A stretch of 64,000 nt of DNA from Pseudomonas frederiksbergensis (GTDB lineage Bacteria > Pseudomonadota > Gammaproteobacteria > Pseudomonadales > Pseudomonadaceae), in NCBI RefSeq assembly GCF_001952935.1, contig NZ_CP018319.1:3802001-3866000 (forward strand), in the 5' to 3' direction. The notes under the pieces are model-generated. The model was not told where the DNA came from. It worked only from the letters and a program-made list of their open reading frames with translations, and searched no databases. Positions 16,280-25,471 of the stretch are shown here, piece by piece. The first letter of the stretch is position 1, and the number at the start of each line of letters is the position of its first letter. The position numbers and the translations under genes are program-made.

Positions 16280-17839
16280 CTACGACTCTTCCGCCACCTG
16301 AGTCGGAATCGGTTCCGGCGTGGGGGTCGGGCCTTCGCGGCGGCTCTCCTGGAACCAGTGCAGGGCAATCAGCAATAGTGTCGGAACGCCGAGCAGGGCG
16401 GTGATCAGGAAGAAATCGTGATAACCGAATTTTTCCACCATGACCCCGGAGTAGCCGCCGATCAGGCGCGGCAGCAGGAGCATGATCGAGCTGAGCAGGG
16501 CGTACTGGGTCGCGGAGAACTTCAGGTTGGTCAGGCTCGACAGGTAGGCGACAAACGCTGAGGTCGCCAGGCCCGAGCTGAAGTTATCCAGGGAAATGGT
16601 GGCGATCAGCATGTTCAGGTTGGCGCCCATGTCGGCGAGCATCAGGAACAGCAGGTTGGTGCCGGCTGATGCTATACCGCCGATGAGCAGAATCGGCAAG
16701 ATACCGAAGCGCACAATCAGCAGGCCACCCATGCCGGCGCCGACCAGAGTCATGATCAGGCCAAAGATCTTGCTGACGCTGGCAATCTGGTCCTTGGTGA
16801 AGCCTTGGTCGATGTAGAACACATTCGCCATCACGCCCATCACCGTATCGGACATTCGATAGGTGGCGATCAGCCCAAGCAACAGGAACGCTTGCCAGCG
16901 GTAGCGCAGAATGAAGTCGTTGATCGGCGTCAGCACCGGCGCCAGGCCACGGCGGCCAATGGCCGACAGGCACATGGCGGTGAGCGTGGTGTAGAGGATC
17001 GCCCGCAGGAATGCGCGGTCTTCGAGCAGCAGGTCGAGCACACTCACACCGTCGAACAGCACGCTGGCGAAATCGGTGTTGTACAACTGAGTGAACATGG
17101 CCGGCACGGAAACCAACAGCACGATCAGCACAAACACCGATGCCAGTTGATGCACAAAGCTGTAGCGCCCGGCCTGAAGCTGGGTGCGCAGCGGCACCGG
17201 CGGTTCGCGCATGAAAAAGGACGTGAGCAGTGCCGGAACCATCAAGGCGCCGAACAGGATGTAGGTGCCGGCCCATGCCGAATGCTTATAGTTGAAACCG
17301 GTAGAGCCGAAGCCTTCAGCGAAGAACAGGGCGCCAGCGGTGGCCAGCAACGCGGCGATCCTGTAACCAGACATGTAACTGGCGGCGAGGGCGGCCTGAC
17401 GAGTGTCGTCGGCGATTTCCAGGCGATAGGCGTCGACCGCGATGTCTTGCGTCGCCGAAGCGAAGGCGACAACCACAGCAATAGCGATCAGCCAGGACAA
17501 ATGCTTTTGCGGGTCGCAGAAACCCATCCCGATCAGGCCGAGAATGACCAGTGCCTGTGAAAGTACCAGCCAGGAACGTCGGCGACCGAGCTTGCCGAGC
17601 AATGGCAGGCGCCATTGGTCGAGCAGCGGTGACCAGACCCATTTAAAGGCGTAGGCCAGGCCGATGAGGCTTGCATAGCCAATGGTTTCGCGAGCCACGC
17701 CGGCTTCACGCAGCCAGACCGAAAGTGTCGAAAACACCAGCATGTAGGGCAGGCCGGCGGCGAAACCAAGCAGCAACAGTACAAGCGTCGAAGGGCTGGC
17801 ATAGGCGGCGAGCGCGGCGCGCCAGGTTTTACGGGGCAT
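16280..17839 (-). CDS. ampG: AmpG-like muropeptide MFS permease
   Basis: A 519-residue MFS protein with the AmpG N-terminus (FAAGLPYMLVFSTLSVWLREAGV) and ATQDIAVDAYRLE near residues 128-140, which is diagnostic of the family. About 12-14 hydrophobic helices are visible. AmpG imports GlcNAc-anhydroMurNAc-peptides from the periplasm for cell-wall recycling and indirectly controls AmpC induction. The C-terminal tail is proline/threonine-rich. It is a monocistronic gene between proS and the ATL gene. Confidence 0.92.
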   Translation of the reverse strand: MPRKTWRAALAAYASPSTLVLLLLGFAAGLPYMLVFSTLSVWLREAGVARETIGYASLIGLAYAFKWVWSPLLDQWRLPLLGKLGRRRSWLVLSQALVILGLIGMGFCDPQKHLSWLIAIAVVVAFASATQDIAVDAYRLEIADDTRQAALAASYMSGYRIAALLATAGALFFAEGFGSTGFNYKHSAWAGTYILFGALMVPALLTSFFMREPPVPLRTQLQAGRYSFVHQLASVFVLIVLLVSVPAMFTQLYNTDFASVLFDGVSVLDLLLEDRAFLRAILYTTLTAMCLSAIGRRGLAPVLTPINDFILRYRWQAFLLLGLIATYRMSDTVMGVMANVFYIDQGFTKDQIASVSKIFGLIMTLVGAGMGGLLIVRFGILPILLIGGIASAGTNLLFLMLADMGANLNMLIATISLDNFSSGLATSAFVAYLSSLTNLKFSATQYALLSSIMLLLPRLIGGYSGVMVEKFGYHDFFLITALLGVPTLLLIALHWFQESRREGPTPTPEPIPTQVAEES

Positions 17840-17883
17840 GGGCTGGAGTCTGCCTCAAGAAATACGGAAACAAAGCGCGCACT

Positions 17884-18237
17884 CTAACCGCTGTGCTCTA
17901 CCGGGCGCCAGCCATGGCGCTGAATATCAACACGATTGTTCAGGATACTGATGCCCTCCATGCGCAAACGCGCGCGTTGTTCATCCCCCGAAGGGCTGCC
18001 GGCAGGCAGGCTGATACGTCCGCCGGCGCCGAGCACGCGGTGCCAGGGTAATTTGCTGTCGCCCGGCAGTTGGCTCAACGTTCGCCCGACGAAGCGGGCG
18101 GCGCGACCCAGTCCCGCCAACTCGGCGAGCTGGCCATAACTGACGACTTTGCCCTCGGGGACTTGCGCCAGAGTCAGGTACAACGCCGTGCGTCGGATTT
18201 GCGCCGGACTATCGGTTGCAATGGGTGAGTCGGTCAC
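17884..18237 (-). CDS. Alkyltransferase-like (ATL) DNA-binding protein
   Basis: A 117-residue protein related to the DNA-binding domain of O6-alkylguanine transferases. The active-site PCHR of those enzymes is PWHR here (LPWHRVLGAGGRISL), the hallmark of ATL proteins. These flip and bind O6-alkylguanine without repairing it and recruit nucleotide excision repair. YGQLAELAGLGRAARFVGR carries the wing and arginine finger region. E. coli YbaZ is the closest named relative. Confidence 0.88.
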   Translation of the reverse strand: MTDSPIATDSPAQIRRTALYLTLAQVPEGKVVSYGQLAELAGLGRAARFVGRTLSQLPGDSKLPWHRVLGAGGRISLPAGSPSGDEQRARLRMEGISILNNRVDIQRHGWRPVEHSG

Positions 18238-18400
18238 ATCGGCAGTTCCTGAAAAAGTTCGCTTTACCGTCTGTAGAGTAAATCCTGGATCACCTATTGA
18301 GAAATGAACTCATTAGAAATAGTTGGGTCAGTCCTTGCTAGGGTCTTATTCGTATGGATAATGCCGACTTTTTTTCGCAAACTTGAGCCTGTATTTGCTT

Positions 18401-19408
18401 ATGTTGTCCAGAACTCTGCTGTGCCTCGCTGTCGTCAGTGCCTCCACGCCCTTGCTTGCCGATACCGTCTGGTTGAAGAACGGTGACAAGCTGAGCGGCA
18501 AGATCACCGTTTTCGATGGCGGCAAGCTGTTGATCCAGACCGAATACGCCGGTGCCGTCCCGATCGACTGGAAGCAGGTCAAAACCCTGGAAAGCGATCA
18601 ACAGTTGCTGGTCAAGCAGGATGCCTACACTGGTGAAAAAGCCAAGGCACTGCATGCGGCAGAAGACGGCAAGGTTACCCTGGCCAATGGTGACACTCCC
18701 AAGACGGTGGAGCTGGCAAGCATTCAGCAGATTCTCAAGCCCAAGCCTGTCGTTGAGGATTTGGTGTGGAAGGGGCATGTCGATGCCGCGCTGGATTATC
18801 AGCGAGCCGAGAAAGACACCGACGATTACGATATCGACTTCAAGACCAGTGCGCGTCATGGCAGATGGCGACATACCGCTGAAGGCGAGTACAACCGCGA
18901 ATTTCAGGATGACGTGGTCACTACCGACAACTGGCGCGGCGAATACTCGCTCGATCGCTTCCTGACCGAAAAATGGTTCTGGCAGGGGCGCGCAGTTTAT
19001 AAACGTGACAAGGTCGAAGAGCTCTCTCGTCAGCGCACCGTCGGTACCGGTCCGGGTTACCAGTTCTGGGATAATGAACTGGGCGCATTCTCGCTAGGCT
19101 CGCTGCTCAACCGCACCGACTATGAGTTCAGCGATGGCAGCAAGGAAAACTTCTACTCCCTGGCGATGAAATGGGATTACAACCGCTACCTGATCGGCAA
19201 GCAGGTGGAATTCTTCACCAATGGCGAAGTGGGCAAGCCGTTGTCGGGCGTGGCAGATTACGCGCTCGATGCCGAGCTGGGCTTGCGCTACAAGGTGACT
19301 GAGTGGGCGTCGCTTAACCTGAAGGCCGAGCGAGATATCATCAGCGGCACCGATGATGCGGATTTGAACAAGACCCGATACACCGCCGGGTTTGGCGTGA
19401 CTTGGTAA
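18401..19408 (+). CDS. DUF481 family (YdiY-like) outer-membrane protein
   Basis: A 335-residue protein with a signal peptide (MLSRTLLCLAVVSASTPLLA). A small N-terminal domain (DTVWLKNGDKLSGKI, about 22-110) is followed by a DUF481 beta-barrel with alternating aromatic strands, ending in TAGFGVTW with a terminal aromatic residue, typical of outer-membrane barrels. A TTG six codons upstream (18383) is an alternative start; neither has a strong ribosome-binding site. Function unknown; E. coli YdiY is acid-inducible. A terminator follows directly. Confidence 0.82.
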   Translation: MLSRTLLCLAVVSASTPLLADTVWLKNGDKLSGKITVFDGGKLLIQTEYAGAVPIDWKQVKTLESDQQLLVKQDAYTGEKAKALHAAEDGKVTLANGDTPKTVELASIQQILKPKPVVEDLVWKGHVDAALDYQRAEKDTDDYDIDFKTSARHGRWRHTAEGEYNREFQDDVVTTDNWRGEYSLDRFLTEKWFWQGRAVYKRDKVEELSRQRTVGTGPGYQFWDNELGAFSLGSLLNRTDYEFSDGSKENFYSLAMKWDYNRYLIGKQVEFFTNGEVGKPLSGVADYALDAELGLRYKVTEWASLNLKAERDIISGTDDADLNKTRYTAGFGVTW

Positions 19409-19412
19409 GCCA

Positions 19413-19447
19413 CAAAAAATCGCAGCCATGGGCTGCGATTTTTTTTG
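19413..19447 (+). terminator. Terminator after the DUF481 gene
   Basis: AAAAAATCGCAGCC and GGCTGCGATTTTTTTT arms with a four-base loop. Confidence 0.9.
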
Positions 19448-19466
19448 CCTGCAAAACAGACAGGCA

Positions 19467-19500
19467 CAAAAAAGCCCCGCTTTTGAGGGCGGGGCTTTTT
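19467..19500 (-). terminator. Terminator of the cold-shock gene
   Basis: AAAAAAGCCCCGC and GCGGGGCTTTTT arms, placed after the minus-strand cold-shock stop. Confidence 0.88.
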
Positions 19501-19517
19501 ACTAAAGCAAGTACAAG

Positions 19518-19727
19518 TTAGATAACTTGAACTTCTTCAGCTTGCATGCCTTTCTGACCGCGGGTAGCGATGAAAGAAACCTGTTGGCCTTCTTTCAGGC
19601 TTTTGAAGCCGTCGGATTGGATAGCTTTGAAGTGAACGAACAGGTCGTCACCGGATTGTGGAGTGATGAAGCCGAAGCCTTTTTCATCGTTGAACCACTT
19701 AACGGTACCAGTTTGGCGATTAGACAT
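19518..19727 (-). CDS. CspA/CapB-family cold-shock protein
   Basis: A 69-residue single OB-fold cold-shock domain with RNP1 (KGFGFI) and RNP2 (LFVHF). It starts MSNRQTGTVKWFNDEKGFGF. Such proteins bind single-stranded RNA and DNA and melt mRNA structure at low temperature. The roughly 350-base region 19728-20082 separates it from divergent dcd; part of it is probably the long 5' leader usual for csp mRNAs, but I cannot assign a promoter there. Confidence 0.96.
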   Translation of the reverse strand: MSNRQTGTVKWFNDEKGFGFITPQSGDDLFVHFKAIQSDGFKSLKEGQQVSFIATRGQKGMQAEEVQVI

Positions 19728-20082
19728 GGTGTAACTCCTTGAACAAAGATAACTGCGACGCAGGAAGAACCCTGGCCGAGACTGAGTGCAAAGAGCAGGA
19801 AAAATTCTTGTAGATGGTTGGATCGAAATTCAACATATCGTGTAGAGATTCTCAGTGACACAAGCAGCACAGTGGCGCCACCTTAACCCTTTTTCCGGAA
19901 CGTGCCAATGCTTCCTGCAAAGGTTTCTCTGTTTTCGTGACTGACGGTCCGCCGGTTTACCCGCAAGGGCCGGAAATTACGGGGGGATCGGCAAAGTTTG
20001 TGCCTCGGACTTTGAACCCGAAGCGCGCGCCCGGTAAGATGCCGGACAGATTTTTTCCACCTCGCTATTCAGGACACCCGCC

Positions 20083-20649
20083 ATGAGCATCAAATCGGAC
20101 AAGTGGATTCGCCGCATGGCGCAAGAGCACGGCATGATCGAGCCCTTCGTAGAGCGCCAGATGCGCGGCGAAGGCGCCGACCGAGTGATTTCCTACGGCG
20201 TGTCGAGCTATGGCTACGACGTTCGCTGCGCCGATGAATTCAAAGTGTTCACCAACATCAATTCGGCGACCGTTGATCCGAAGAACTTCGACGAGAAGAG
20301 CTTCGTCGACGTCAAGAGCGATGTCTGCATCATTCCGCCGAACTCCTTTGCCTTGGCGCGCACCGTGGAATTCTTCCGTATTCCGCGCAATGTGCTGACG
20401 ATCTGCCTGGGTAAAAGCACCTACGCGCGTTGCGGCATTATCGTCAACGTGACGCCGCTTGAGCCTGAGTGGGAAGGCCACGTGACCCTGGAATTCTCCA
20501 ACACCACCACGCTGCCGGCAAAAATCTACGCCAACGAAGGTGTGGCTCAGATGCTGTTCTTCGAATCCGACGAAGAGTGCGAAGTGTCCTACAAGGACCG
20601 TGGCGGCAAGTATCAGGGCCAGCGCGGCGTCACCTTGCCGCGCACCTGA
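20083..20649 (+). CDS. dcd: dCTP deaminase
   Basis: A 188-residue trimeric dCTP deaminase that makes dUTP for thymidylate synthesis. Signature segments are VSSYGYDVRCADEFKVF (about 46-62), IPRNVLTICLGKSTYARCGI and the catalytic-glutamate strand EPEWEGHVTLEFSNTT (about 127-142). The closing YKDRGGKYQGQRGVTLPR is also typical. Length matches E. coli Dcd (193). Confidence 0.97.
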   Translation: MSIKSDKWIRRMAQEHGMIEPFVERQMRGEGADRVISYGVSSYGYDVRCADEFKVFTNINSATVDPKNFDEKSFVDVKSDVCIIPPNSFALARTVEFFRIPRNVLTICLGKSTYARCGIIVNVTPLEPEWEGHVTLEFSNTTTLPAKIYANEGVAQMLFFESDEECEVSYKDRGGKYQGQRGVTLPRT

Positions 20650-20754
20650 TCCGTTCGTCAGGCAAGTCGTGGGAATTCTTGAGCGGGTAGACACTCTATG
20701 GGGTGTACTGCCCGGTTCGCGCAACGCGGACGGGCCATCGCTCAGGAGTGCTTT

Positions 20755-20964
20755 ATGAAGATCGATCCGCGAATAAGTGCCGAACTGGCAAGGCTTGAGC
20801 CCAATCAGGTTGGCGTTTTGGCCTGGTCCTTGTTGGCACATCCACCTATCGACATGGCAGGGGGCATCCCCGGTCAGCCCGATCCCGATACCCCCAATGA
20901 ACAACCCACCGAGCCCGGTGAGCCTACCTTGCCGGATGAGCCGCCTCCTGCGCCCGTTGCCTGA
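20755..20964 (+). CDS. Small proline-rich protein of unknown function
   Basis: A 69-residue protein. The ATG at 20755 has an AGGAG site seven bases upstream, which decides against a longer frame starting at 20698. Residues 1-35 (SAELARLEPNQVGVLAWSLLAHPP) look helical. The second half is a P/E/D-rich tail (PDPDTPNEQPTEPGEPTLPDEPPP). No domain is recognised. The good ribosome-binding site and clean end before a REP element support a real gene. Confidence 0.6.
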   Translation: MKIDPRISAELARLEPNQVGVLAWSLLAHPPIDMAGGIPGQPDPDTPNEQPTEPGEPTLPDEPPPAPVA

Positions 20965-20977
20965 TACCAACACGCGT

Positions 20978-21063
20978 GTAGGAGCAAAGCTTGCTCGCGA
21001 TGAACGCGACGCGGTCTATTAACGACCGAGTTATCGTTCATCGCGAGCAAGCTTTGCTCCTAC
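20978..21063. repeat. Variant REP pair
   Basis: GTAGGAGCAAAGCTTGCTCGCGATGAACG and its complement face each other across about 28 bases, between convergent genes. The core differs from the other REPs (AGCAAAGCTTGCTCGCGA). Confidence 0.88.
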
Positions 21064-21075
21064 GGGTGGTGGGGG

Positions 21076-21840
21076 TTACTTGAGGTTGCCGCTCAGGAAC
21101 TGCTTCAACCGCTCACTCTTCGGATTGCCCAATACGTCTTCCGGTGCACCTTCTTCCTCCACCAACCCCTGGTGCAGGAACAGCACCTGATTCGAGACCT
21201 TGCGGGCGAAGCTCATTTCGTGGGTCACCATGATCATGGTTCGGCCTTCTTCGGCCAGGCCCTGGATCACCCTGAGCACCTCACCCACCAGTTCGGGATC
21301 GAGGGCCGAGGTGGGTTCGTCGAACAGCATCACTTCCGGCTCCATAGCGAGTGCCCGGGCAATCGCCACGCGTTGCTGCTGACCTCCGGAAAGAAACGCC
21401 GGGTATTGATCCGCCACGCGCGAGGCCAGGCCCACCTTGTCGAGATAGCGTCGGGCACGGTCTTCGGCTTCCTGCTTGCTGCACCCCAACACCCGACGCG
21501 GGGCCATGGTGATGTTTTCCAGTACCGTCATGTGGCTCCACAGATTGAAGTGCTGGAACACCATGGCCAGGCGGGTGCGGATCCGTTGCAGTTCATTGGC
21601 ATCGGCCACGTGCATGCCGTGGCGATCCTTGATCATGCGGATGTTCTGGCCGTCCAGGCTCATGGCGCCGTCGTTGGGCTGTTCGAGAAAGTTGATGCAA
21701 CGCAGGAAGGTACTTTTGCCCGAGCCGCTGGCGCCGATCAGGCTGATGACGTCGCCGGTGTTGGCCTTGAGCGAAACGCCTTTGAGTACTTGATGTTCGC
21801 CATAGCTTTTATGCAGGCCTTCAATGGTCAGTTTGTACAT
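21076..21840 (-). CDS. aotP: Basic amino acid ABC transporter, ATPase (AotP/HisP-like)
   Basis: A 254-residue ABC ATPase: Walker A GASGSGKST, Q-loop VFQHFNLW, signature LSGGQQQRVAIARAL, Walker B VMLFDEPTSALD and switch His in MVTHEMSF. It powers uptake of arginine, ornithine, lysine or histidine. The ATG at 21840 (MYKLTIEGLHKSYG) is the family start; an upstream in-frame codon would run into aotO. It is last gene of the operon. Unlike P. aeruginosa aot, no argR follows. Confidence 0.9.
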   Translation of the reverse strand: MYKLTIEGLHKSYGEHQVLKGVSLKANTGDVISLIGASGSGKSTFLRCINFLEQPNDGAMSLDGQNIRMIKDRHGMHVADANELQRIRTRLAMVFQHFNLWSHMTVLENITMAPRRVLGCSKQEAEDRARRYLDKVGLASRVADQYPAFLSGGQQQRVAIARALAMEPEVMLFDEPTSALDPELVGEVLRVIQGLAEEGRTMIMVTHEMSFARKVSNQVLFLHQGLVEEEGAPEDVLGNPKSERLKQFLSGNLK

Positions 21841-21853
21841 GGGGCATGCATCC

Positions 21854-22972
21854 TCAAGGCGAAAGTAGGTAGCCACTGCGATAGGCTTCGGTGCCCGCAA
21901 TATGGGCGATCACCATGCCAGCAGTGGCCATGCGCCGTAGCGAGCGGGCGTACATCAACCCGGCGACGGTGCAATGAACGGGGGTGACGCGGTCAAGGAT
22001 CGGGTCGATGATTTCAGCGATCAGTTGCCCGGCTTCGAGGTATTCCCCTGGCAGCGCGGTGAACACCAGCAGCCCGCCGACCGGTGTCGCTACCGGTTCA
22101 ACGCCGGCTAGCGGCGTCGCCGGGTAAGGCAGTTCAGGCAGCGAAGCGGGTTCGCCGGCAATGGCGCCGAAGTGAGTCAGGTAATTGATCAGCGCCTGGC
22201 AATCGAGGCTGGCCAGCGGGTGATTGACGTCACCCTGGCCGCGCAATTCGACGGTGACCGAAAAACTGCCCAGCGGAATATCGAAGTGTTCGCCGAAGCG
22301 TTCCTTCAACTGCCACCAGAGCAGGGTGAAACATTCATCGAACGACTGACCGCCGGAGTCGGTAGCCAGCAGGCTGGCTTCGGCACCGATATAACGCGCC
22401 AACGGCTCGACCTGCGGCCAGGCCTCGGGCGTGGTGTAAAGGTGCGCGACCGCTTCGAAATCGCAATGCAGGTCCAGCACCATGTCGGCATCGCAGGCCA
22501 GCCGTTGCAGAACCAGGCGCTGGGATTGCAATTGCGTGCTGGCGGTCTGCCGGGCGAGGGCATTGCGCAGGCTGCTGCGAATCAGTTCGAGGTTGCGCTG
22601 CGGGTCGTCGCCGAGCAGGCCTTCGATCTCGTTGCCGACGGCTTCGCTCAGATCGACGAACCAGCGATTGAAGTTCTGCCCGCTTTCAAGGTCGTAACGG
22701 CCCAGCGGCACATCCATCAGTATTTGTTCGAGGCCAACCGGGTTGGCCACCGGCACCAGCACGATTTCGCTGCGCAGACGGCCGGCGGCTTCGAGTTCCG
22801 CCAGGCGTTGCTTGAGGTGCCAGGCAACCAGCATGCCGGGCATTTCGTCGGCATGCAGGGATGACTGGATGTAAATCTTGCCTTTGGCCGATGAGGGGCC
22901 GAAGTGAAAGCTGTGAATCTGTCGAGCGGTCCCCGGCAGCGGGGCCAGCAAGTCATGAATCTGGTGGCGCAT
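21854..22972 (-). CDS. aotO: Succinylglutamate desuccinylase/aspartoacylase family protein (AotO-like)
   Basis: A 372-residue zinc-carboxypeptidase-fold protein with H40-x-x-E43 (SSLHADEMPG) and a downstream LDLHCDFEAVAHLY that would supply the third zinc ligand. The C-terminal beta-rich part resembles the M14 aspartoacylase family. Its place between permease and ATPase genes copies the P. aeruginosa aotO arrangement; the substrate is unknown. Intergenic gaps of 24 and 13 bases support one operon. Confidence 0.82.
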   Translation of the reverse strand: MRHQIHDLLAPLPGTARQIHSFHFGPSSAKGKIYIQSSLHADEMPGMLVAWHLKQRLAELEAAGRLRSEIVLVPVANPVGLEQILMDVPLGRYDLESGQNFNRWFVDLSEAVGNEIEGLLGDDPQRNLELIRSSLRNALARQTASTQLQSQRLVLQRLACDADMVLDLHCDFEAVAHLYTTPEAWPQVEPLARYIGAEASLLATDSGGQSFDECFTLLWWQLKERFGEHFDIPLGSFSVTVELRGQGDVNHPLASLDCQALINYLTHFGAIAGEPASLPELPYPATPLAGVEPVATPVGGLLVFTALPGEYLEAGQLIAEIIDPILDRVTPVHCTVAGLMYARSLRRMATAGMVIAHIAGTEAYRSGYLLSP

Positions 22973-22996
22973 GTCTCTTTATCCCTAAAGCGGGTC

Positions 22997-23707
22997 CTAG
23001 TGGGTCGGCCCGAGGAAGGCCAGCCATCGGCGTTCGGCGAGGCGGAACAGGCCGACCAGCGCAAAGGTAACGGTCAGGTAGATCAGCGCGGCGATGCCGA
23101 ACGACTGGAAGGTCAGGAAGGTCGCCGAGTTGGCGTCCCGCGCGACTTTCAATACGTCCGGGATGGTCGCGGTGAATGCCACGGTGGTCGAGTGCAGCAT
23201 CAAAATCACTTCGTTGCTGTAATAAGGCAACGAACGACGCAGGGCCGAAGGCATGATCACGTAGGCATAAAGCTTCCAGCCTGTCAGACCGTAAGCCTTG
23301 GCCGCTTCCACTTCACCATGCGCCATGCTGCGAATCGCCCCGGCGAAAATCTCCGTGGTGTAGGCACAGGTGTTCAGGGCGAAAGCCAGGATCGTGCAGT
23401 TCATCGCATCGCGAAAGAACGCATCCAGCACAGGTTGGGCGCGCACGGCAGCCAGACTGTAAATCCCGGTGTAGCAGATCAGCAGCTGAATATAGAGCGG
23501 CGTACCCCGGAACAGATAGGTGAAGAACTGAACCGGCCAGCGGATGTAGAAGTGCGGCGAAACCCGGGCGATGGACAGCGGGACCGACACCACGAAACCG
23601 ATGAAGATCGACGCGCTGAGCAGCCACATGGTCATGGCCAGGCCGGTGATGTTGTAGCCGTCGGTATAAAGGAAAGGTTTCCAGTATTCCTGCAAGAGCT
23701 CGATCAT
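22997..23707 (-). CDS. aotM: Basic amino acid ABC transporter permease (AotM/HisM-like)
   Basis: A 236-residue inner-membrane permease with about five helices and the EAA loop GEVEAAKAYGLTGWKLYAYVIMPSA, the docking site for the ATPase. It overlaps aotQ by four bases (ATGA). Confidence 0.88.
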   Translation of the reverse strand: MIELLQEYWKPFLYTDGYNITGLAMTMWLLSASIFIGFVVSVPLSIARVSPHFYIRWPVQFFTYLFRGTPLYIQLLICYTGIYSLAAVRAQPVLDAFFRDAMNCTILAFALNTCAYTTEIFAGAIRSMAHGEVEAAKAYGLTGWKLYAYVIMPSALRRSLPYYSNEVILMLHSTTVAFTATIPDVLKVARDANSATFLTFQSFGIAALIYLTVTFALVGLFRLAERRWLAFLGPTH

Positions 23708-24432
23708 CGTACGGCCTCCCGGGAACCGGCGGCGTAGCGGCGTTCGAGCCAGCGCAGGACGAAGTTGGAGGCGCTGGTGATTACCAGGTAAATCAGCGCT
23801 GCAAGCACCAGGAAGTAGAACAGTTGATAAGTGCTTTTGCCGGCATCCTGCGCCGCCTTGACCAGATCGGCCAGGCCGATGATAGAGACCAGGGCTGTGG
23901 CCTTGAGCATCACCATCCAGTTGTTACCGATACCCGGCAGGGCAAAACGCATCATCTGCGGGAACACCACGATCCAGAAACGCTGGCCGCGCTTGAGGCC
24001 ATACGCGGTTGCCGCTTCGACCTGGCCCCGTGGTACCGCGAGAATCGCGCCACGGAAGGTTTCGGTGAAATACGCGCCATAAATGAAGCCCAGGGTGATA
24101 ACCCCGGCGCTGAACGGGTTGATCTCGATGTATTCCCATTCCATGAAATCGGTAAAGGTCGTCAGCCAGGTTTGCAGGCTGTAGAAGATCAACAGCATCA
24201 GCACCAGGTCCGGCACACCGCGAATCAGTGTGGTGTAGAGCTGGGCCGGTATGCGCACCAGTTTGACTTTTGACAGCTTGGCGCTGGCGCCGAGCAAACC
24301 GAGCAAAACGGCCACCAACAGCGACAACACCGACAATTTGATGGTCATCCAGGTGCCTTCCATCAGCAACGGGCCGAAGCCGTGGAGGCTGAAGGCGGAG
24401 AGCCCCAGGTTTTGTAATAGGTTTTCGAACAT
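23704..24432 (-). CDS. aotQ: Basic amino acid ABC transporter permease (AotQ/HisQ-like)
   Basis: A 242-residue permease, heterodimer partner of the next gene. The EAA loop is GQVEAATAYGLKRGQRFWIVVFPQM. RGVPDLVLMLLIFY is typical of the HisQ class. A hairpin lies between it and the binding-protein gene. Confidence 0.88.
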   Translation of the reverse strand: MFENLLQNLGLSAFSLHGFGPLLMEGTWMTIKLSVLSLLVAVLLGLLGASAKLSKVKLVRIPAQLYTTLIRGVPDLVLMLLIFYSLQTWLTTFTDFMEWEYIEINPFSAGVITLGFIYGAYFTETFRGAILAVPRGQVEAATAYGLKRGQRFWIVVFPQMMRFALPGIGNNWMVMLKATALVSIIGLADLVKAAQDAGKSTYQLFYFLVLAALIYLVITSASNFVLRWLERRYAAGSREAVR

Positions 24433-24454
24433 AAATCAGCAACCTGATCGGAAG

Positions 24455-24482
24455 AAAAAAGCGCCCATCGCAAGATGGGCGC
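24455..24482 (-). terminator. Intercistronic hairpin/attenuator between aotJ and aotQ
   Basis: On the minus strand GCGCCCATC-TTGC-GATGGGCGC is followed by TTTTTT. It should end part of the transcripts, giving more binding protein than permease. Confidence 0.8.
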
Positions 24483-24488
24483 CGGGCA

Positions 24489-25271
24489 TCATTTGCCGCT
24501 GTACAGATTCAGATCGCCAAAGTGTTTCTTCTGAATGGTGGCGTAGGTGCCATCTTCGTGTAACGCTTTGATACCTTTATTCAAAAGGTCTTTGAGGTCT
24601 TTGTTACCTTTAGAGATACCGATAGCTGTTTTGGACGGCAGCAATTCGCTGTCGACCGGCTTGCTGACTTCGTAGCCTTCGCCTTTTGGCGACTTCAAAA
24701 AGCCCAGTTCAGCTTGCAGCATGTCCTGGATCGCCGCGTCGAGGCGACCGGAAGTCAGGTCCGAATACACCTGATCCTGGTTCTGATAGGCCTGGGTTTT
24801 CACCCCGGCCTTGTCCAGCACGGCTTTGGCATAGGCTTCCTGAATGGTGCCTTGCTCGTAGCCGACGGTCTTGCCCTTCAGCGAAGCGACGTCTGCGGTC
24901 AGGCCGGAACCTTTCTTGAACACATAGGCGGTTGGGCCGGAGAACAGCTCGTCGGAGAAGTCGATGACTTTTTCGCGGGCCGGGGTGACGGTCATCGAAG
25001 AGATCACACCGTCGAATTTATTGGCCTTCAAGCCCGGAATCATGCCATCGAAATCACTTTCGACCCATTTGCACTTGACCTTCAGCTCGGCGCAGATCGC
25101 GTTACCCAGGTCGATGTCGAAACCTACCAGGTTACCGTCAGCCGCTTTTGACTCAAACGGAGCGTAGGAAGGATCAACGCCAAAACGCAATTCCTTGTAT
25201 TCCTTGGCCAGCGCGGAACCGGCTGCCATGCACAACGCCAGTGCAGAAAGGGTCAGCAATGCTTTTTTCAT
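24489..25271 (-). CDS. aotJ: Basic amino acid periplasmic binding protein (AotJ/HisJ-like)
   Basis: A 260-residue protein with signal peptide (MKKALLTLSALALCMAAGSALA) and SBP family 3 signatures: LRFGVDPSYAPFESK, GFDIDLGNAIC and DGVISSMTVTPAREKVIDFS. It captures arginine/ornithine/lysine/histidine in the periplasm. Exact specificity cannot be read from sequence. It is first gene of the aotJQMOP-like operon. Confidence 0.9.
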   Translation of the reverse strand: MKKALLTLSALALCMAAGSALAKEYKELRFGVDPSYAPFESKAADGNLVGFDIDLGNAICAELKVKCKWVESDFDGMIPGLKANKFDGVISSMTVTPAREKVIDFSDELFSGPTAYVFKKGSGLTADVASLKGKTVGYEQGTIQEAYAKAVLDKAGVKTQAYQNQDQVYSDLTSGRLDAAIQDMLQAELGFLKSPKGEGYEVSKPVDSELLPSKTAIGISKGNKDLKDLLNKGIKALHEDGTYATIQKKHFGDLNLYSGK

Positions 25272-25471
25272 TATTCAATCCCTAAAAACCAATATGAGCG
25301 CTTGTGGCGCAGAATTATTGTTACTGGAAAGCGTAAGACCCTATGAAAGTAGCAATTTCCGAACCAGAGTCCCGAACAAGTGTTTTAAAAGGTGATTCAA
25401 GAAATGGCAAGGAGGGATTTGTGCACGAAAACGGGCGCCTGGAAACGGCTGCACCTATAAGGGGCGTAACT

